Shown piece after piece: positions 26,138-34,599 of a stretch of 64,000 bases of DNA. The notes beneath the pieces were generated by a model, which saw only the letters and a program-made list of their open reading frames with translations, did no database searches and was not told the DNA's origin. The stretch is taken from contig CAYWLS010000001.1 of the NCBI GenBank assembly GCA_964458605.1, positions 372,001 to 436,000 of the forward strand, read 5' to 3'. Source of the DNA: JBBSNV01 sp964458605. Lineage in GTDB: Bacteria; Pseudomonadota; Alphaproteobacteria; Reyranellales; JAQSWP01. A program made the position numbers and the translations under genes. The first letter of the stretch is position 1; every line of letters starts with the position of its first letter.

Positions 26138-26695
26138 ATGCTACACCGCCGCAAGCGCGATTTTCCGCTGTCGCGAATCCGCCACTACCTGGAGCCCGGG
26201 CCTGTCGTGCTGGTCTCCTCGGCTTGGCGCGCTCGCACCAATGTCATGACGATGAACTGGCATACCATGATGGAATTCACCCCGGCGCTGATCGGGTGCG
26301 TCATCGCCGAGACCAATTGCAGTTTCGAATTGATCCGGCGCAGCGGCCAGTGCGTGATCAACCTGCCGACGGTCGAAATGCTGGACATAGTGGCGGGAAT
26401 CGGCAATTGCAGCGGTTCGGAGGTCGACAAATTCGCCCGTTTCGGGCTGACGCCGCATCGGGCCAGCCAGGTCGAGGCGCCGCTGATCGACGAGTGCCAC
26501 GCCAATTTCGAATGCCGCCTGCACGATCGTCGATTGGTCAAGGATTACAACTATTTCATTTTCGAATGCGTCAAGGCGCACGTCCTGCCGCGCCCGAGAT
26601 TCCCGCGCACGGCGCACTATACCGGCGACGGCGTGTTCATGATCGCCGGCAAGACCAAGTCTCGCCGCGCGCTGTTCCGACCGGACCGGCTTTAG
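26138..26695 (+). CDS. Flavin reductase-family (FMN split-barrel) protein
   Basis: A 185-residue FMN-binding split-barrel protein of the flavin reductase-like domain family. The motif NVMTMNWHTMMEFTPALIGC corresponds to the flavin-binding block, and CVINLPTVEML to the second conserved segment. GGAGAG lies before ATG 26138. It stands alone on the + strand, unlike the operon-bound reductase at 21848. It could supply FMNH2 or act in another redox reaction. The 222 bp upstream show no gene. Confidence 0.85.
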   Translation: MLHRRKRDFPLSRIRHYLEPGPVVLVSSAWRARTNVMTMNWHTMMEFTPALIGCVIAETNCSFELIRRSGQCVINLPTVEMLDIVAGIGNCSGSEVDKFARFGLTPHRASQVEAPLIDECHANFECRLHDRRLVKDYNYFIFECVKAHVLPRPRFPRTAHYTGDGVFMIAGKTKSRRALFRPDRL

Positions 26696-26757
26696 CACGG
26701 ACAGGGAACGGCGACCGGGGTCCTTGCGTTGGCGGCAGGAAGCCATCGGGAGGAATC

Positions 26758-27105
26758 ATGGCCCATTCGCCCCGCAAGGCGCCTGGCGGCCGCCGCAAGG
26801 CCGCCAAGAGGCGATCTGTCGCAAGCCAGAGCAAGCCGCATCGCTGGTCCTCGCGCGTCACCAGGGAAAGCGACGCGCTGGACCTGGAAAAATCCGTGTT
26901 CACGCTGAAGGATCCGCACAAGATCGCCGCCTCGCTGAAGCGTTCCGCCCGGAAAAGCCGCCGCCGAAAGTCCGGCGCCTACCGCTCGGCGATGTCGATG
27001 CTTACCTTCTACATCAATCGGGCCGGCAGGAACCTGCCCCAGGCGCAGCGCAAGATTCTCGACCGGGCCAAGGAAGAATTGCGCGCCGAGTTCGGCCGCG
27101 CTTGA
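26758..27105 (+). CDS. DUF3175-family protein
   Basis: A 115-residue, very basic protein. After a Lys/Arg-rich tail (about 25 residues) come the conserved segments WSSRVTRESDALDLE, DPHKIAASLKRSARKSRRRK, YRSAMSMLTFYINRAGRNLP and a final RAKEELRAEFGR, which match DUF3175 as I know it. The charge suggests nucleic-acid binding, but no function is established. Start at ATG 26758 with GGGAGGAATC upstream. It converges on the molybdenum oxidoreductase operon with a 4-bp gap. Confidence 0.85.
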   Translation: MAHSPRKAPGGRRKAAKRRSVASQSKPHRWSSRVTRESDALDLEKSVFTLKDPHKIAASLKRSARKSRRRKSGAYRSAMSMLTFYINRAGRNLPQAQRKILDRAKEELRAEFGRA

Positions 27106-27109
27106 GCCG

Positions 27110-29389
27110 TCAAAGCAGCTTCTCGATGCGCACCGGCAGGTCGCGGATGCGGATGCCGGTGGCGTGGTAGACGGCATTGGCTATGGCGGCGTTGGTGCCG
27201 ACATCGCCCAGTTCGCCGATGCCCTTGATGCTCAGCGGATTGACCTTGTCGTCCTTTTCCGGGACCAGGATGACCTCCACCGTGCCGATATCGGCGTTCA
27301 CGGGGATCAGGTAGTCGGCCAGGTTGTCGTTGACGTAGCGCGCGGCGCGGCGGTCGATTTCGGTAGCTTCGTGCAAGGCGGCGCTGACGCCCCAGATCAT
27401 CCCGCCCATCAACTGGCTGCGCGCGGTCAGCGGGTTGACGATGGTGCCGGCGGCGAAGGCGCCGACGGCACGGCTGCAGCGGACTTCACGCGTCAATTGG
27501 TGGACACGCGTTTCGACGAAGACGGCGCCAAAGGCATAGCGTACGGAATCCTTGCTGCTGGTGCCGCCGGTCATGGCGTTCTTGCCCTGATAGAGCCCGG
27601 CCAGGGCCTCGGCCTGAAGCCCGTCAGGCACGTTCTCTCCCACCACCTCGATCGCACCGTTGATTCGGGCGAGAACCTTCTGCAGATCCTCCTGCGCGCC
27701 GTCGGCGGAGCGCAATCCGCCGGGCACCAGGGCGATACCATTCGGGTCATGGCCATGGAACGGGCTGTCGCTGGCGCCGACTGCCGCCGCAGCCAGGCGG
27801 CGCGCGATTTCCTCGCAGGCCTTGGCCACCGCGTTGCAGACGCTGGCGGTCGAGTTGGAGCCGCCGGCGACTGGCGCCGGCGGCAAGCTGCTGTCGCCGA
27901 TTTCTACCTTGATATCTTCGACCGCCAGGCCCAGGCGGTCCGCAGCGGTGATCGCCACTACCGTATAGACGCCGGTGCCTATCTCGTGAGTGGCGGTCTG
28001 GACTCGGGCCTTGCCGTCGGCGTACAGCGTCACCCGAGCTACAGCCGGGGCGATGTGGGAGGGGTAGCAGCTGGAGGCGCAACCCCAGCCGATCAGCCAG
28101 TCGCCGTCGCGCATGCTGCCCGGTTTGGCGGTGCGCTTGCTCCAGCCGAAGCTGGCGGCGGCCTGTTGGTAGCATTCCCTGAGGGAGCGGCTGCTGTAGG
28201 GCAAACCCTTGATCGGCTCCGCCTTGGTGTCGTTGACGAGCCTCAGTTCGACCGGGTCCATGCCGAGCTTGACAGCGAGTTCGTCCATGGCGCTTTCCAG
28301 GCCGAACATATAGGGGAGTTCGGGCGGCGAGCGCATGAATCCAGGCGTGTTGCGATCGGCATGAACCAGGCCGACCTTGGTCGCGACGTTGGGGCAGGCA
28401 TACATCCGCGAGGTAGTGGCGGTGCCGCTCACCATGTAGTTGTCGGGCCGCGATGTCACCTCCCAGCCTTCGTGGATCAACGCCTGCAGTTTGCCATCTT
28501 TGTCGGCCCCCAGCTTGACCGTCTGCCTGGTTTCGGCGCGATAGGTGGCCACGGTGAAGCCCTGGTCGCGGGTCACGACGAGCTTGACCGGCCGCTTCAG
28601 GCGCTGCGCCGCCAAGGCCACCAGCGCGGTGCGGGGCGTGATGGTGCCCTTGGAGCCGAAAGCGCCGCCGATGAAGCGGGAAACGACATGAACCTGCTCG
28701 GGGTCGATGCCGAGCTGCCCGGCCAGATGCGATTTCAGCCCATAGACGAACTGGCTGGGCTCGTAGACGGTGAGCTGGTCGTCTTCCCAGAAGCAGGTGG
28801 TGGTGAACAGCTCGATCGGGTTGTGGTGCTGGGTCGGAGTGAAATAGGTGGCCTCGACGGTGATCGGTGCCTGGGCGAATGCGGCCTGGGCATCGCCGAC
28901 CCCGGGATCCGCGTGCTCCTTGCTGGCCTCGCTGGCAGGTTGAAGCGACACGCCCTGGTCGTCGAAGCTTGCGCTGGGGCTGTCCGGCGCATATTCGACG
29001 ACCAGACGCTGCGCCGCGTCGCGGGCGCTTTCCAACGTTTCGGCCAAGACCATGGCGACGATCTGCCCGTCGTTCCAGACCTTGGCCGAATCGAGCGGCA
29101 CGACGGTGGTCGAGGTGTCCTTGCCCGCCTTCGCGTCCTTGGGCATGTGGACCTTGCCTGCCATGTTCTGGTGAGTCAGGACATCGAGCAGACCCTCGAC
29201 CTGCCGGCTGTCGGTATCGTCGATGCGCGTGATACGCCCCTTGGCGATCGCGCTTGTCACCAGCCAGGCATAGGCCGGATTGGCCACCGGCATGTCGGAA
29301 GGATAGCGCGCCTCACCGGTGACCTTGCGGTGGCCGTCGATGCGCCGGGTGGTGTCGCCGATCTGCTTGGCATCGCCAGCTTTCGCCAT
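27110..29389 (-). CDS. paoC: Molybdopterin-binding large subunit of a xanthine dehydrogenase-family (PaoC-like) oxidoreductase
   Basis: A 759-residue molybdenum subunit, comparable to E. coli PaoC/YagR. It has the N-terminal KVTGEARYPSDM, the FIGGAFGSKG cofactor segment, the RSPPELPYMFGLESAMDELA block and the C-terminal active-site glutamate in SIKGIGELGDVG. The start at 29389 follows GGAGATCGACC. It is third in a small-FAD-large subunit operon. The complex probably oxidises aldehydes to acids, possibly in the periplasm because the small subunit has a Tat signal. A PaoD-like maturation gene is not present next to it. Confidence 0.88.
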   Translation of the reverse strand: MAKAGDAKQIGDTTRRIDGHRKVTGEARYPSDMPVANPAYAWLVTSAIAKGRITRIDDTDSRQVEGLLDVLTHQNMAGKVHMPKDAKAGKDTSTTVVPLDSAKVWNDGQIVAMVLAETLESARDAAQRLVVEYAPDSPSASFDDQGVSLQPASEASKEHADPGVGDAQAAFAQAPITVEATYFTPTQHHNPIELFTTTCFWEDDQLTVYEPSQFVYGLKSHLAGQLGIDPEQVHVVSRFIGGAFGSKGTITPRTALVALAAQRLKRPVKLVVTRDQGFTVATYRAETRQTVKLGADKDGKLQALIHEGWEVTSRPDNYMVSGTATTSRMYACPNVATKVGLVHADRNTPGFMRSPPELPYMFGLESAMDELAVKLGMDPVELRLVNDTKAEPIKGLPYSSRSLRECYQQAAASFGWSKRTAKPGSMRDGDWLIGWGCASSCYPSHIAPAVARVTLYADGKARVQTATHEIGTGVYTVVAITAADRLGLAVEDIKVEIGDSSLPPAPVAGGSNSTASVCNAVAKACEEIARRLAAAAVGASDSPFHGHDPNGIALVPGGLRSADGAQEDLQKVLARINGAIEVVGENVPDGLQAEALAGLYQGKNAMTGGTSSKDSVRYAFGAVFVETRVHQLTREVRCSRAVGAFAAGTIVNPLTARSQLMGGMIWGVSAALHEATEIDRRAARYVNDNLADYLIPVNADIGTVEVILVPEKDDKVNPLSIKGIGELGDVGTNAAIANAVYHATGIRIRDLPVRIEKLL

Positions 29390-29415
29390 GGTCGATCTCC
29401 GTCCGGACGGTGATG

Positions 29416-30435
29416 TCAGATGTCCATTGCCTGGGCGGCGAGCAGGGCCCGACGCAGGGTGCGTTGCGCCAGCTCGATCTTGAAGGCATTGCCGGCCTGG
29501 GTCCGGGCGCCGTCGATTGCCGCTCGTGCCGCCGCGTCGATCGTGGCGGGCTCCAGCGTATTGCCCACCAGCGTCTTTTCGGCGGCATGAGTGCGCCACG
29601 GTACAGCAGAGATTCCGCCCAAAGCGATGCGGGCGGCTTTGACCCGCGCGCCGTCCAGATCCAGTGCAACGGCGGCTGAGGCCAGGGCGAAGGCATAGGA
29701 TTGACGATCGCGCACCTTGAGATAGAGCGAGCGCCGCATCCAGGGCTGTAGCGCAACCGAGAAGCCGGTGATCAGTTCGCCGGGCTGCAAATGATGTTCC
29801 CGCTGCGGTGTGTCGCCGGGCGGGCGATGCAACTGGGCGAAGGGCAGGCTGCGCTTGCCCTGCGCACTCTGCAACTCCACGGTGGCGTCGAGCGCAATCA
29901 GCGCCTGGCCGAAATCGCCGGCATATGCGGCGATGCAATGGTCGCTGACGCCGAGGATTGCATGGCTGCGATTGACGCCATCGAGCGCCGCGCAGCCGGA
30001 ACCGGGATTGCGCTTGTTGCAGGCGGTCCAACTCATGTCTCGGAAGTAGGTGCAGCGCGTGCGTTGCAGGACGTTGCCGCCGAGACTCGCCATATTGCGC
30101 AGCTGGTCGCTGGCCGCCAGCAGCAGCGATTGCGCTAGTACCGGCGCCCGCCTGGCCACATCGGGATGCGAGGCGACATCGCTCATGCGCGCCAACGCCC
30201 CAAGCTGCAGTCGATCGCCCTCGACGCGAATCTGCGACAGGGCGGGCGCCAGCCTGTTGATGTCGATCAGCCTGGCGGGCCGCATGACGTCGAGCTTCAT
30301 GAGGTCGATCAGGGTGGTGCCGCCGGCAAGGTAGGCGGAGTCGAGGTCGGCATGAGGTTGCGAGGCGCCGCCGCTGCGGGCAGCGGCCACGGCATCGGCC
30401 GGTGTCGCGACGCTCTGGAAAGCGAAGGGGCGCAT
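29416..30435 (-). CDS. paoB: FAD-binding subunit of a xanthine dehydrogenase-family (PaoB-like) oxidoreductase
   Basis: A 339-residue FAD subunit. The FAD-binding segments are YLAGGTTLIDLMKLDVMRPA and NMASLGGNVLQRTRC. Cysteines in RTRCTYFRD, TACNKRNPGSGC and VSDHCIAA match the extra [4Fe-4S] cluster seen in PaoB, so the electron path through this subunit seems intact. Its start lies 3 bp from the small-subunit stop, indicating coupled translation. Confidence 0.88.
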   Translation of the reverse strand: MRPFAFQSVATPADAVAAARSGGASQPHADLDSAYLAGGTTLIDLMKLDVMRPARLIDINRLAPALSQIRVEGDRLQLGALARMSDVASHPDVARRAPVLAQSLLLAASDQLRNMASLGGNVLQRTRCTYFRDMSWTACNKRNPGSGCAALDGVNRSHAILGVSDHCIAAYAGDFGQALIALDATVELQSAQGKRSLPFAQLHRPPGDTPQREHHLQPGELITGFSVALQPWMRRSLYLKVRDRQSYAFALASAAVALDLDGARVKAARIALGGISAVPWRTHAAEKTLVGNTLEPATIDAAARAAIDGARTQAGNAFKIELAQRTLRRALLAAQAMDI

Positions 30436-30437
30436 GG

Positions 30438-31049
30438 TCAGGCCTTCATGCCGGTCTTGGCCTGCTTGATGGCCGCGACGATGTTGGGATATGCGGCATA
30501 TCGGCACAGATTGCCGCTCATGTGCTCGCGGATCGCCTCATCGCTGTCGGCATGGCCTTCCTGCACGCAGGCCACTGCCGACATGATCTGGCCGGGCGTG
30601 CAATAGCCGCATTGGAAGGCGTCGTGCTCGACGAAGGCAGCCTGCATCGGATGCAGGCTGCCTGCGTCGCGGGCCAGTCCCTCGATGGTGGCGACCTTGC
30701 GATCCTGAGCGGCCAGCGCCAGGGTGAGGCAGGACAGGACCCGCCGGCCGTCGACATGGACGGTGCAGGCGCCGCACTGACCGTGATCGCAGCCCTTCTT
30801 GGCCCCGGTCAGCCCCAAATGCTCGCGCAACGTGTCGAGCAGGCTGGTGCGCGGATCGATCGCGACCGTGACGGGACGCTCGTTGACCGTCAGCGCGAGC
30901 AGAGCCAGCGCCGACGGCGCCGCCGCGGCCATGGCCGGACTGGCCCTGCTTGCCGAAGGTGGAGCAGTCGCCGCCGCGACAGCCGCCGTCGCCGCCACGC
31001 CTTTCAGCAGAAAGCGGCGGGATACCGCGCTACCGTTTGGATCTTGCAT
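30438..31049 (-). CDS. paoA: [2Fe-2S] small subunit of a xanthine dehydrogenase-family (PaoA-like) oxidoreductase
   Basis: A 203-residue protein with a twin-arginine signal (SRRFLLKGVAATAAV). The plant-type ferredoxin cluster is intact in KKGCDHGQCGACTVH plus SCLTLA. In the second cluster CGYCTPGQ is present but the usual C-R-C is C-R-Y (SGNLCRYAAYPNI; codons TGC CGA TAT), so one iron ligand is missing. Either the cluster is altered and the enzyme impaired, or tyrosine or another residue serves as ligand. The ATG at 31049 is preferred over a GTG two codons earlier because AAAGG is well spaced from it. Confidence 0.85.
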   Translation of the reverse strand: MQDPNGSAVSRRFLLKGVAATAAVAAATAPPSASRASPAMAAAAPSALALLALTVNERPVTVAIDPRTSLLDTLREHLGLTGAKKGCDHGQCGACTVHVDGRRVLSCLTLALAAQDRKVATIEGLARDAGSLHPMQAAFVEHDAFQCGYCTPGQIMSAVACVQEGHADSDEAIREHMSGNLCRYAAYPNIVAAIKQAKTGMKA

Positions 31050-31139
31050 CAACACACCTTTGGAGAGGTCTGTAGATGCACGCCCAGTCAGCGCCTCGGT
31101 TCCCGCCGCTTGGATAAACGGTGACGCAAGCTTGCTACG

Positions 31140-31496
31140 TCACTCCTTCTTCATCGGGCCGCCCCAGCTGCAATAGCCGTCGGTCTCGATGGTCGGCGGA
31201 TCGCCGGCCTTGCCCTTGACGTAGACCGTGTTGCCGTTGCTGATCGGCACTTCGCCGCTGAACGTGCCGTCGCCCTTGACCGGCAGGTCGAACTTGCGCA
31301 GATCGCGCCCCTTCTGCTGCCACCAGCCGACGGCATGGCCGTTCTCGATGACCACTTCCATGTGAAAGACATAGGCGCTGCATTTGGCGCCCTGGCCACC
31401 ACCGTTGCCGTCCCAGACATATTTGTCGGCGGCATAGCTGGCCTGGCCGATTAGCACCAATGGTGCGGCCAAGGCCGCCAGTCGCAAGACGCGCAT
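31140..31496 (-). CDS. Small secreted protein, paralogue of 31584-31937
   Basis: 118 residues with a signal peptide (MRVLRLAALAAPLVLIGQAS, cleavage near YAAD). The mature part has the order YVWDGNGGGQG-KCSAYVFHM-WWQQKGRDLRKFDLP-DGTFSGEVPI-GYCSWGG. Two cysteines, one early and one near the C-terminus, could form a disulfide. The neighbouring gene encodes a clear relative in the same order, so this is a tandem duplication. No function is recognised; the mature part looks beta-rich. Confidence 0.75.
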   Translation of the reverse strand: MRVLRLAALAAPLVLIGQASYAADKYVWDGNGGGQGAKCSAYVFHMEVVIENGHAVGWWQQKGRDLRKFDLPVKGDGTFSGEVPISNGNTVYVKGKAGDPPTIETDGYCSWGGPMKKE

Positions 31497-31583
31497 TCGA
31501 TCTCTCCCTACAGTTGACGTCCGAACCCCGCTTCCAGCCTAGCTGGAAAGCGGGACAAAATCAGGTCATGATTTGGCGGCGGA

Positions 31584-31937
31584 CTATGCCGACTTCAAGG
31601 TGCCTCCGAAGTCGCAATAGCCGGTCAGCCTGATCTCCGGATTGGCGCCGAGCTTGCCCTGCACGCGCATGGTGCCACCGCTGACCGGCACCTGGCCGGA
31701 GAACGTGCCGTCGGCAGCGGCGGGCAGGTCGAACCGGCGCAGCGGGCGATCCTTTTGCTGGAAGGTGCCGACAACGCGGCCATTCTCCGCCGTCAGTTCG
31801 ATATGCATGCGATAGATCGAACACTTCGACTCGCGTCCTTGCCCCAGGCCGTCCCAGGTGTATTTCTGCGTCTGCGCATGAGCGCCAAAGGCTGCGATGC
31901 TGATACCTAGGACAAGGGCGATGTATATTGAGCGCAT
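31584..31937 (-). CDS. Small secreted protein, paralogue of 31140-31496
   Basis: 117 residues with a signal peptide (MRSIYIALVLGISIAAFGA, cleavage near HAQT). The mature part repeats the pattern of the downstream gene: YTWDGLGQGRESKCSIYRMH, FQQKDRPLRRFDLP, DGTFSGQVPV, GYCDFGG. The two cysteines are conserved. Identity between the copies is moderate, so the duplication is not recent. The start at 31937 is fixed by the signal peptide; the ribosome site is weak. Function unknown. Confidence 0.75.
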   Translation of the reverse strand: MRSIYIALVLGISIAAFGAHAQTQKYTWDGLGQGRESKCSIYRMHIELTAENGRVVGTFQQKDRPLRRFDLPAAADGTFSGQVPVSGGTMRVQGKLGANPEIRLTGYCDFGGTLKSA

Positions 31938-32053
31938 CTTCTTTCGTTTCCTCTTGATCGGACGGTTCTGCCGGCCGCTGGTAATAAGATACCATAAGGC
32001 CGCGTAAACGCGGCAATATCGTGGCCGCAGCAGTGGCCGCAAGGTGGGTCTCG

Positions 32054-32548
32054 ATGCTGGGCGATAATCCTTTCGCTGCATTGTCGTTCATCGCCGGACC
32101 GGCGCTGCTGACCAATGCCTCGACGGTCCTGCTGCTGGGCACCATCAATCGCTACGCCCGCGCGTTGGATCGAGCGCGCCTGCTGGCGTCACGGCTGGGC
32201 GGTCAGACCGTCGAGATGGATGTCGAGGACAAGGCCCTCCTGCTGCGCCAGCTGGCGGTGGCGCAGAAGCGAGTGCTGTTGATCGTGCGCAGCCTGACGG
32301 CCTTCTATACGGCGGTCGGCAGCTTTGCTTTCGGTACCTTGGCTTATCTTGTCGGTGCGGCGCTGCTGACGGGCGCAGTCGAGGAAAGGATTCTTTCCTA
32401 TGTGGTGTTGGCTGCGGCGACACTGGGCGTATTGTGCCTGGTAACGGGCGCGGCCACCCTCGCCTGGGAAAGCCGTCTGAGCTACCTGATCCTGCGCGAC
32501 GAGGCAGAGCTGGTACTGCGACGCAGCGCCGCCCTGCATGGTAGCTGA
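32054..32548 (+). CDS. DUF2721-family membrane protein
   Basis: A 164-residue protein with three hydrophobic segments, near residues 8-28 (ALSFIAGPALLTNASTVLLL), 78-102 and 112-136. The NRYARALDRARLLASRL segment after the first membrane helix is the DUF2721 hallmark. The start at ATG 32054 is preferred because AAGGTGG lies just upstream. It is divergent from the secreted paralogues. No biochemical role is known to me. Confidence 0.7.
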   Translation: MLGDNPFAALSFIAGPALLTNASTVLLLGTINRYARALDRARLLASRLGGQTVEMDVEDKALLLRQLAVAQKRVLLIVRSLTAFYTAVGSFAFGTLAYLVGAALLTGAVEERILSYVVLAAATLGVLCLVTGAATLAWESRLSYLILRDEAELVLRRSAALHGS

Positions 32549-32680
32549 CTGGTTGCGCCGTGGCGGAACTTCGCGGCATGCCGGGTTCACGTCGCGCCTG
32601 CGCGGCCAACTCGTCGCCACTGGCCAGGAGCCTTAACCGCCGCCTGTCGTTGCCCTTATACTGGCAGCGAAGGATGGCGC

Positions 32681-33235
32681 ATGAGCAAGGCATTCACCAA
32701 GGAAACGGACGTCGCCGAAGACGACGTCGATGAAGCGCTGCCGGCATTGCCGGCTGGCATCAAGAACTATATCACCCCGGCAGGGCTGCAGCGGCTGAAG
32801 GACGAATTGCGCCTGCTCACGCGCGTCGAGCGGCCCAAGGTGGTGGAAGTGGTATCGTGGGCGGCCGGCAACGGCGACCGCTCGGAGAACGGCGACTACA
32901 TCTACGGCAAGAAGCGGCTGCGCGAAATCGATCGCCGCACGCGATACTTGCTCAAGCGCATCGAGATTGCCGAGCCGGTCGATCCCAGGCTGCAGAAAAA
33001 CCGCGACCAGGTATTCTTCGGCGCCACCGTGACCTATGCCGACAGAGCCGACAGGGAGCACACCGTGCGTATTGTCGGAGTCGACGAGGTGCAGCACGAG
33101 CGGGGCGAGATCAGCTGGGTCTCGCCGCTGGCGCGCGCGCTGTTGCGGGCGCGGGTGGGCGACACCGTCGAGGTGCGCACGCCACAAGGCGCCGAGCCGG
33201 TCGAGGTCGTCGAGATTGCCTATTCCGAGTCGTAA
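32681..33235 (+). CDS. greB: Transcription elongation factor GreB
   Basis: A 184-residue GreA/GreB protein that stimulates transcript cleavage in backtracked RNA polymerase. The tip of the N-terminal coiled coil carries GDRSENGDYIYGKKRLREID, the GreB form of the acidic catalytic loop, followed by RRTRYLLKRIE. The C-terminal FKBP-like domain has VFFGATVTYAD and SWVSPLARALL. An acidic N-terminal extension (VAEDDVDEAL) is slightly long for the family. ATG at 32681 follows GAAGGATGGCGC. Confidence 0.93.
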   Translation: MSKAFTKETDVAEDDVDEALPALPAGIKNYITPAGLQRLKDELRLLTRVERPKVVEVVSWAAGNGDRSENGDYIYGKKRLREIDRRTRYLLKRIEIAEPVDPRLQKNRDQVFFGATVTYADRADREHTVRIVGVDEVQHERGEISWVSPLARALLRARVGDTVEVRTPQGAEPVEVVEIAYSES

Positions 33236-33251
33236 CCGAACGTGGGGGAAC

Positions 33252-33737
33252 ATGGACGAGTTGTTGGCGGCGGCGCATCGCATCGGCGAGACGCTGAAGG
33301 CGCGCAAGGAGACGGTGGCGATCAGCGAATCCTCGAGCGGCGGACTTCTGTCGGCGGCCTTGCTGTCGCTGCCCGGCGCCTCGGGGTATTTCCAGGGCGG
33401 CGCGGTGGTCTATACGCGGATCGCCGGCAAGTCGCTGTTCGGCATCCAGCGCGAGGAACTGGCCGGCATGCGCTCCTCGAGCGAGCCTTACGCGCTGTTC
33501 ATGGCGCGGCGCGTGCGCGAGCGGCTCGGCGCGACCTGGGGGCTGTCCGAGACCGGCGCCGCGGGACCGACCGGCAACGGCTATGGCGATGCCGCCGGCC
33601 ATAGCTGTTTCGCCATCGCCGGCCCAGTCGCGAAAAGCATCACGCTGGAGACCGGCAGCCCCGATCGCTTCGCCAACATGCTGGCCTTCGCCCAGGGCGC
33701 ATTGAAGCTGCTGCAAGAGGCGCTCGACGGCAGATAG
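33252..33737 (+). CDS. CinA C-terminal domain protein (nicotinamide-nucleotide amidase type)
   Basis: A 161-residue stand-alone CinA C-terminal (PncC-like) domain. Motifs are VAISESSSGGLLSAALLS, GYFQGGAVVYT and the WGLSETGAAGPTGNGYGDAA loop. Family members deamidate NMN; activity here is inferred. It starts 16 bp after greB and is followed 10 bp later by the amidohydrolase gene, so the three may be co-transcribed. Confidence 0.85.
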   Translation: MDELLAAAHRIGETLKARKETVAISESSSGGLLSAALLSLPGASGYFQGGAVVYTRIAGKSLFGIQREELAGMRSSSEPYALFMARRVRERLGATWGLSETGAAGPTGNGYGDAAGHSCFAIAGPVAKSITLETGSPDRFANMLAFAQGALKLLQEALDGR

Positions 33738-33747
33738 GGAAGAAGCC

Positions 33748-34599
33748 ATGCCGATGCCCCAATTCGCCACCCGGCCACGCCTGCCGACGCCGGCCGGCGC
33801 CGTCGACACCCATATTCACGTCTACGACCCCAAATACCAGCTGGCCCCCACCGCCAAGCTGGCGGCGCCCGATGCCCCGGTCGCGGCCTACGACAAGGTG
33901 ATGCGCCGGCTGGGCCTGGATCGCGTGGTGATCGTGCAGCCTACGGCCTATGGCACGGACAATCGCTGCACGCTGGAAGGAATGAAGTTTCTCGGCCGCG
34001 CCCGGGCGCGCGGCGTCGCCACGATCGACGAGAACGTGACCGATGCCGAGCTCGATGCGCTGACCGCCGCCGGCATCGTCGGTGCCCGGCTGCACATGTT
34101 GCCCGGCGGCGCCATCGGCTGGCACCAGGTCGACGCAGTGGCTGCCCGCGCCCGCGACGCCGGCTGGCACGTGCAGTTCCAGACGGATGGTCGGCTGTTC
34201 CCCGACCGCGAGAAGCAGATCCTGTCCTGGACCGACACCATCGTGATCGACCATATCGGCAAGTTTCTCGAACCCGTGCCGCCGGAGCACAAGGCGTTCA
34301 AGTCGCTGCTGCGCATGGTCGAGACCGGCCGGGTATGGGTCAAGCTGTCGGCCGCCTACGAGGTGTCCAGGACCGGTCCGCCGCACTACGAGGACGTCGG
34401 ACGCCTGGCCAGGATTCTGGCCAGGGCTGCGCCCGAGCGCATGTTGTGGGCCTCCAACTGGCCCCACCCGCCCATCCCGGAAGCGGACAAGCCGGACGAC
34501 GCCCATCTGCTCGACCTGCTGTCCGAGTACCTCCCCGACGAGAAGACCCGACACATGGTGCTGGTCGACAATCCGGCCAGACTCTACGGCTTCAATTGA
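33748..34599 (+). CDS. Amidohydrolase-superfamily lactonase/isomerase, D-galactarolactone isomerase (Gli)-like
   Basis: A 283-residue TIM-barrel protein of the amidohydrolase superfamily. The metal-binding start is GAVDTHIHVYDP; other conserved stretches are MRRLGLDRVVIVQPTAYG, IVIDHIGKFLEP, VWVKLSAAYE and MLWASNWPHP. This is the pattern of D-galactarolactone isomerase, 2-pyrone-4,6-dicarboxylate lactonase and 4-sulfomuconolactone hydrolase. Next to a uronate dehydrogenase and an enolase-superfamily cycloisomerase, action on a uronate-derived lactone is most likely. It converges on and overlaps the cycloisomerase gene by 8 bp. Confidence 0.82.
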   Translation: MPMPQFATRPRLPTPAGAVDTHIHVYDPKYQLAPTAKLAAPDAPVAAYDKVMRRLGLDRVVIVQPTAYGTDNRCTLEGMKFLGRARARGVATIDENVTDAELDALTAAGIVGARLHMLPGGAIGWHQVDAVAARARDAGWHVQFQTDGRLFPDREKQILSWTDTIVIDHIGKFLEPVPPEHKAFKSLLRMVETGRVWVKLSAAYEVSRTGPPHYEDVGRLARILARAAPERMLWASNWPHPPIPEADKPDDAHLLDLLSEYLPDEKTRHMVLVDNPARLYGFN

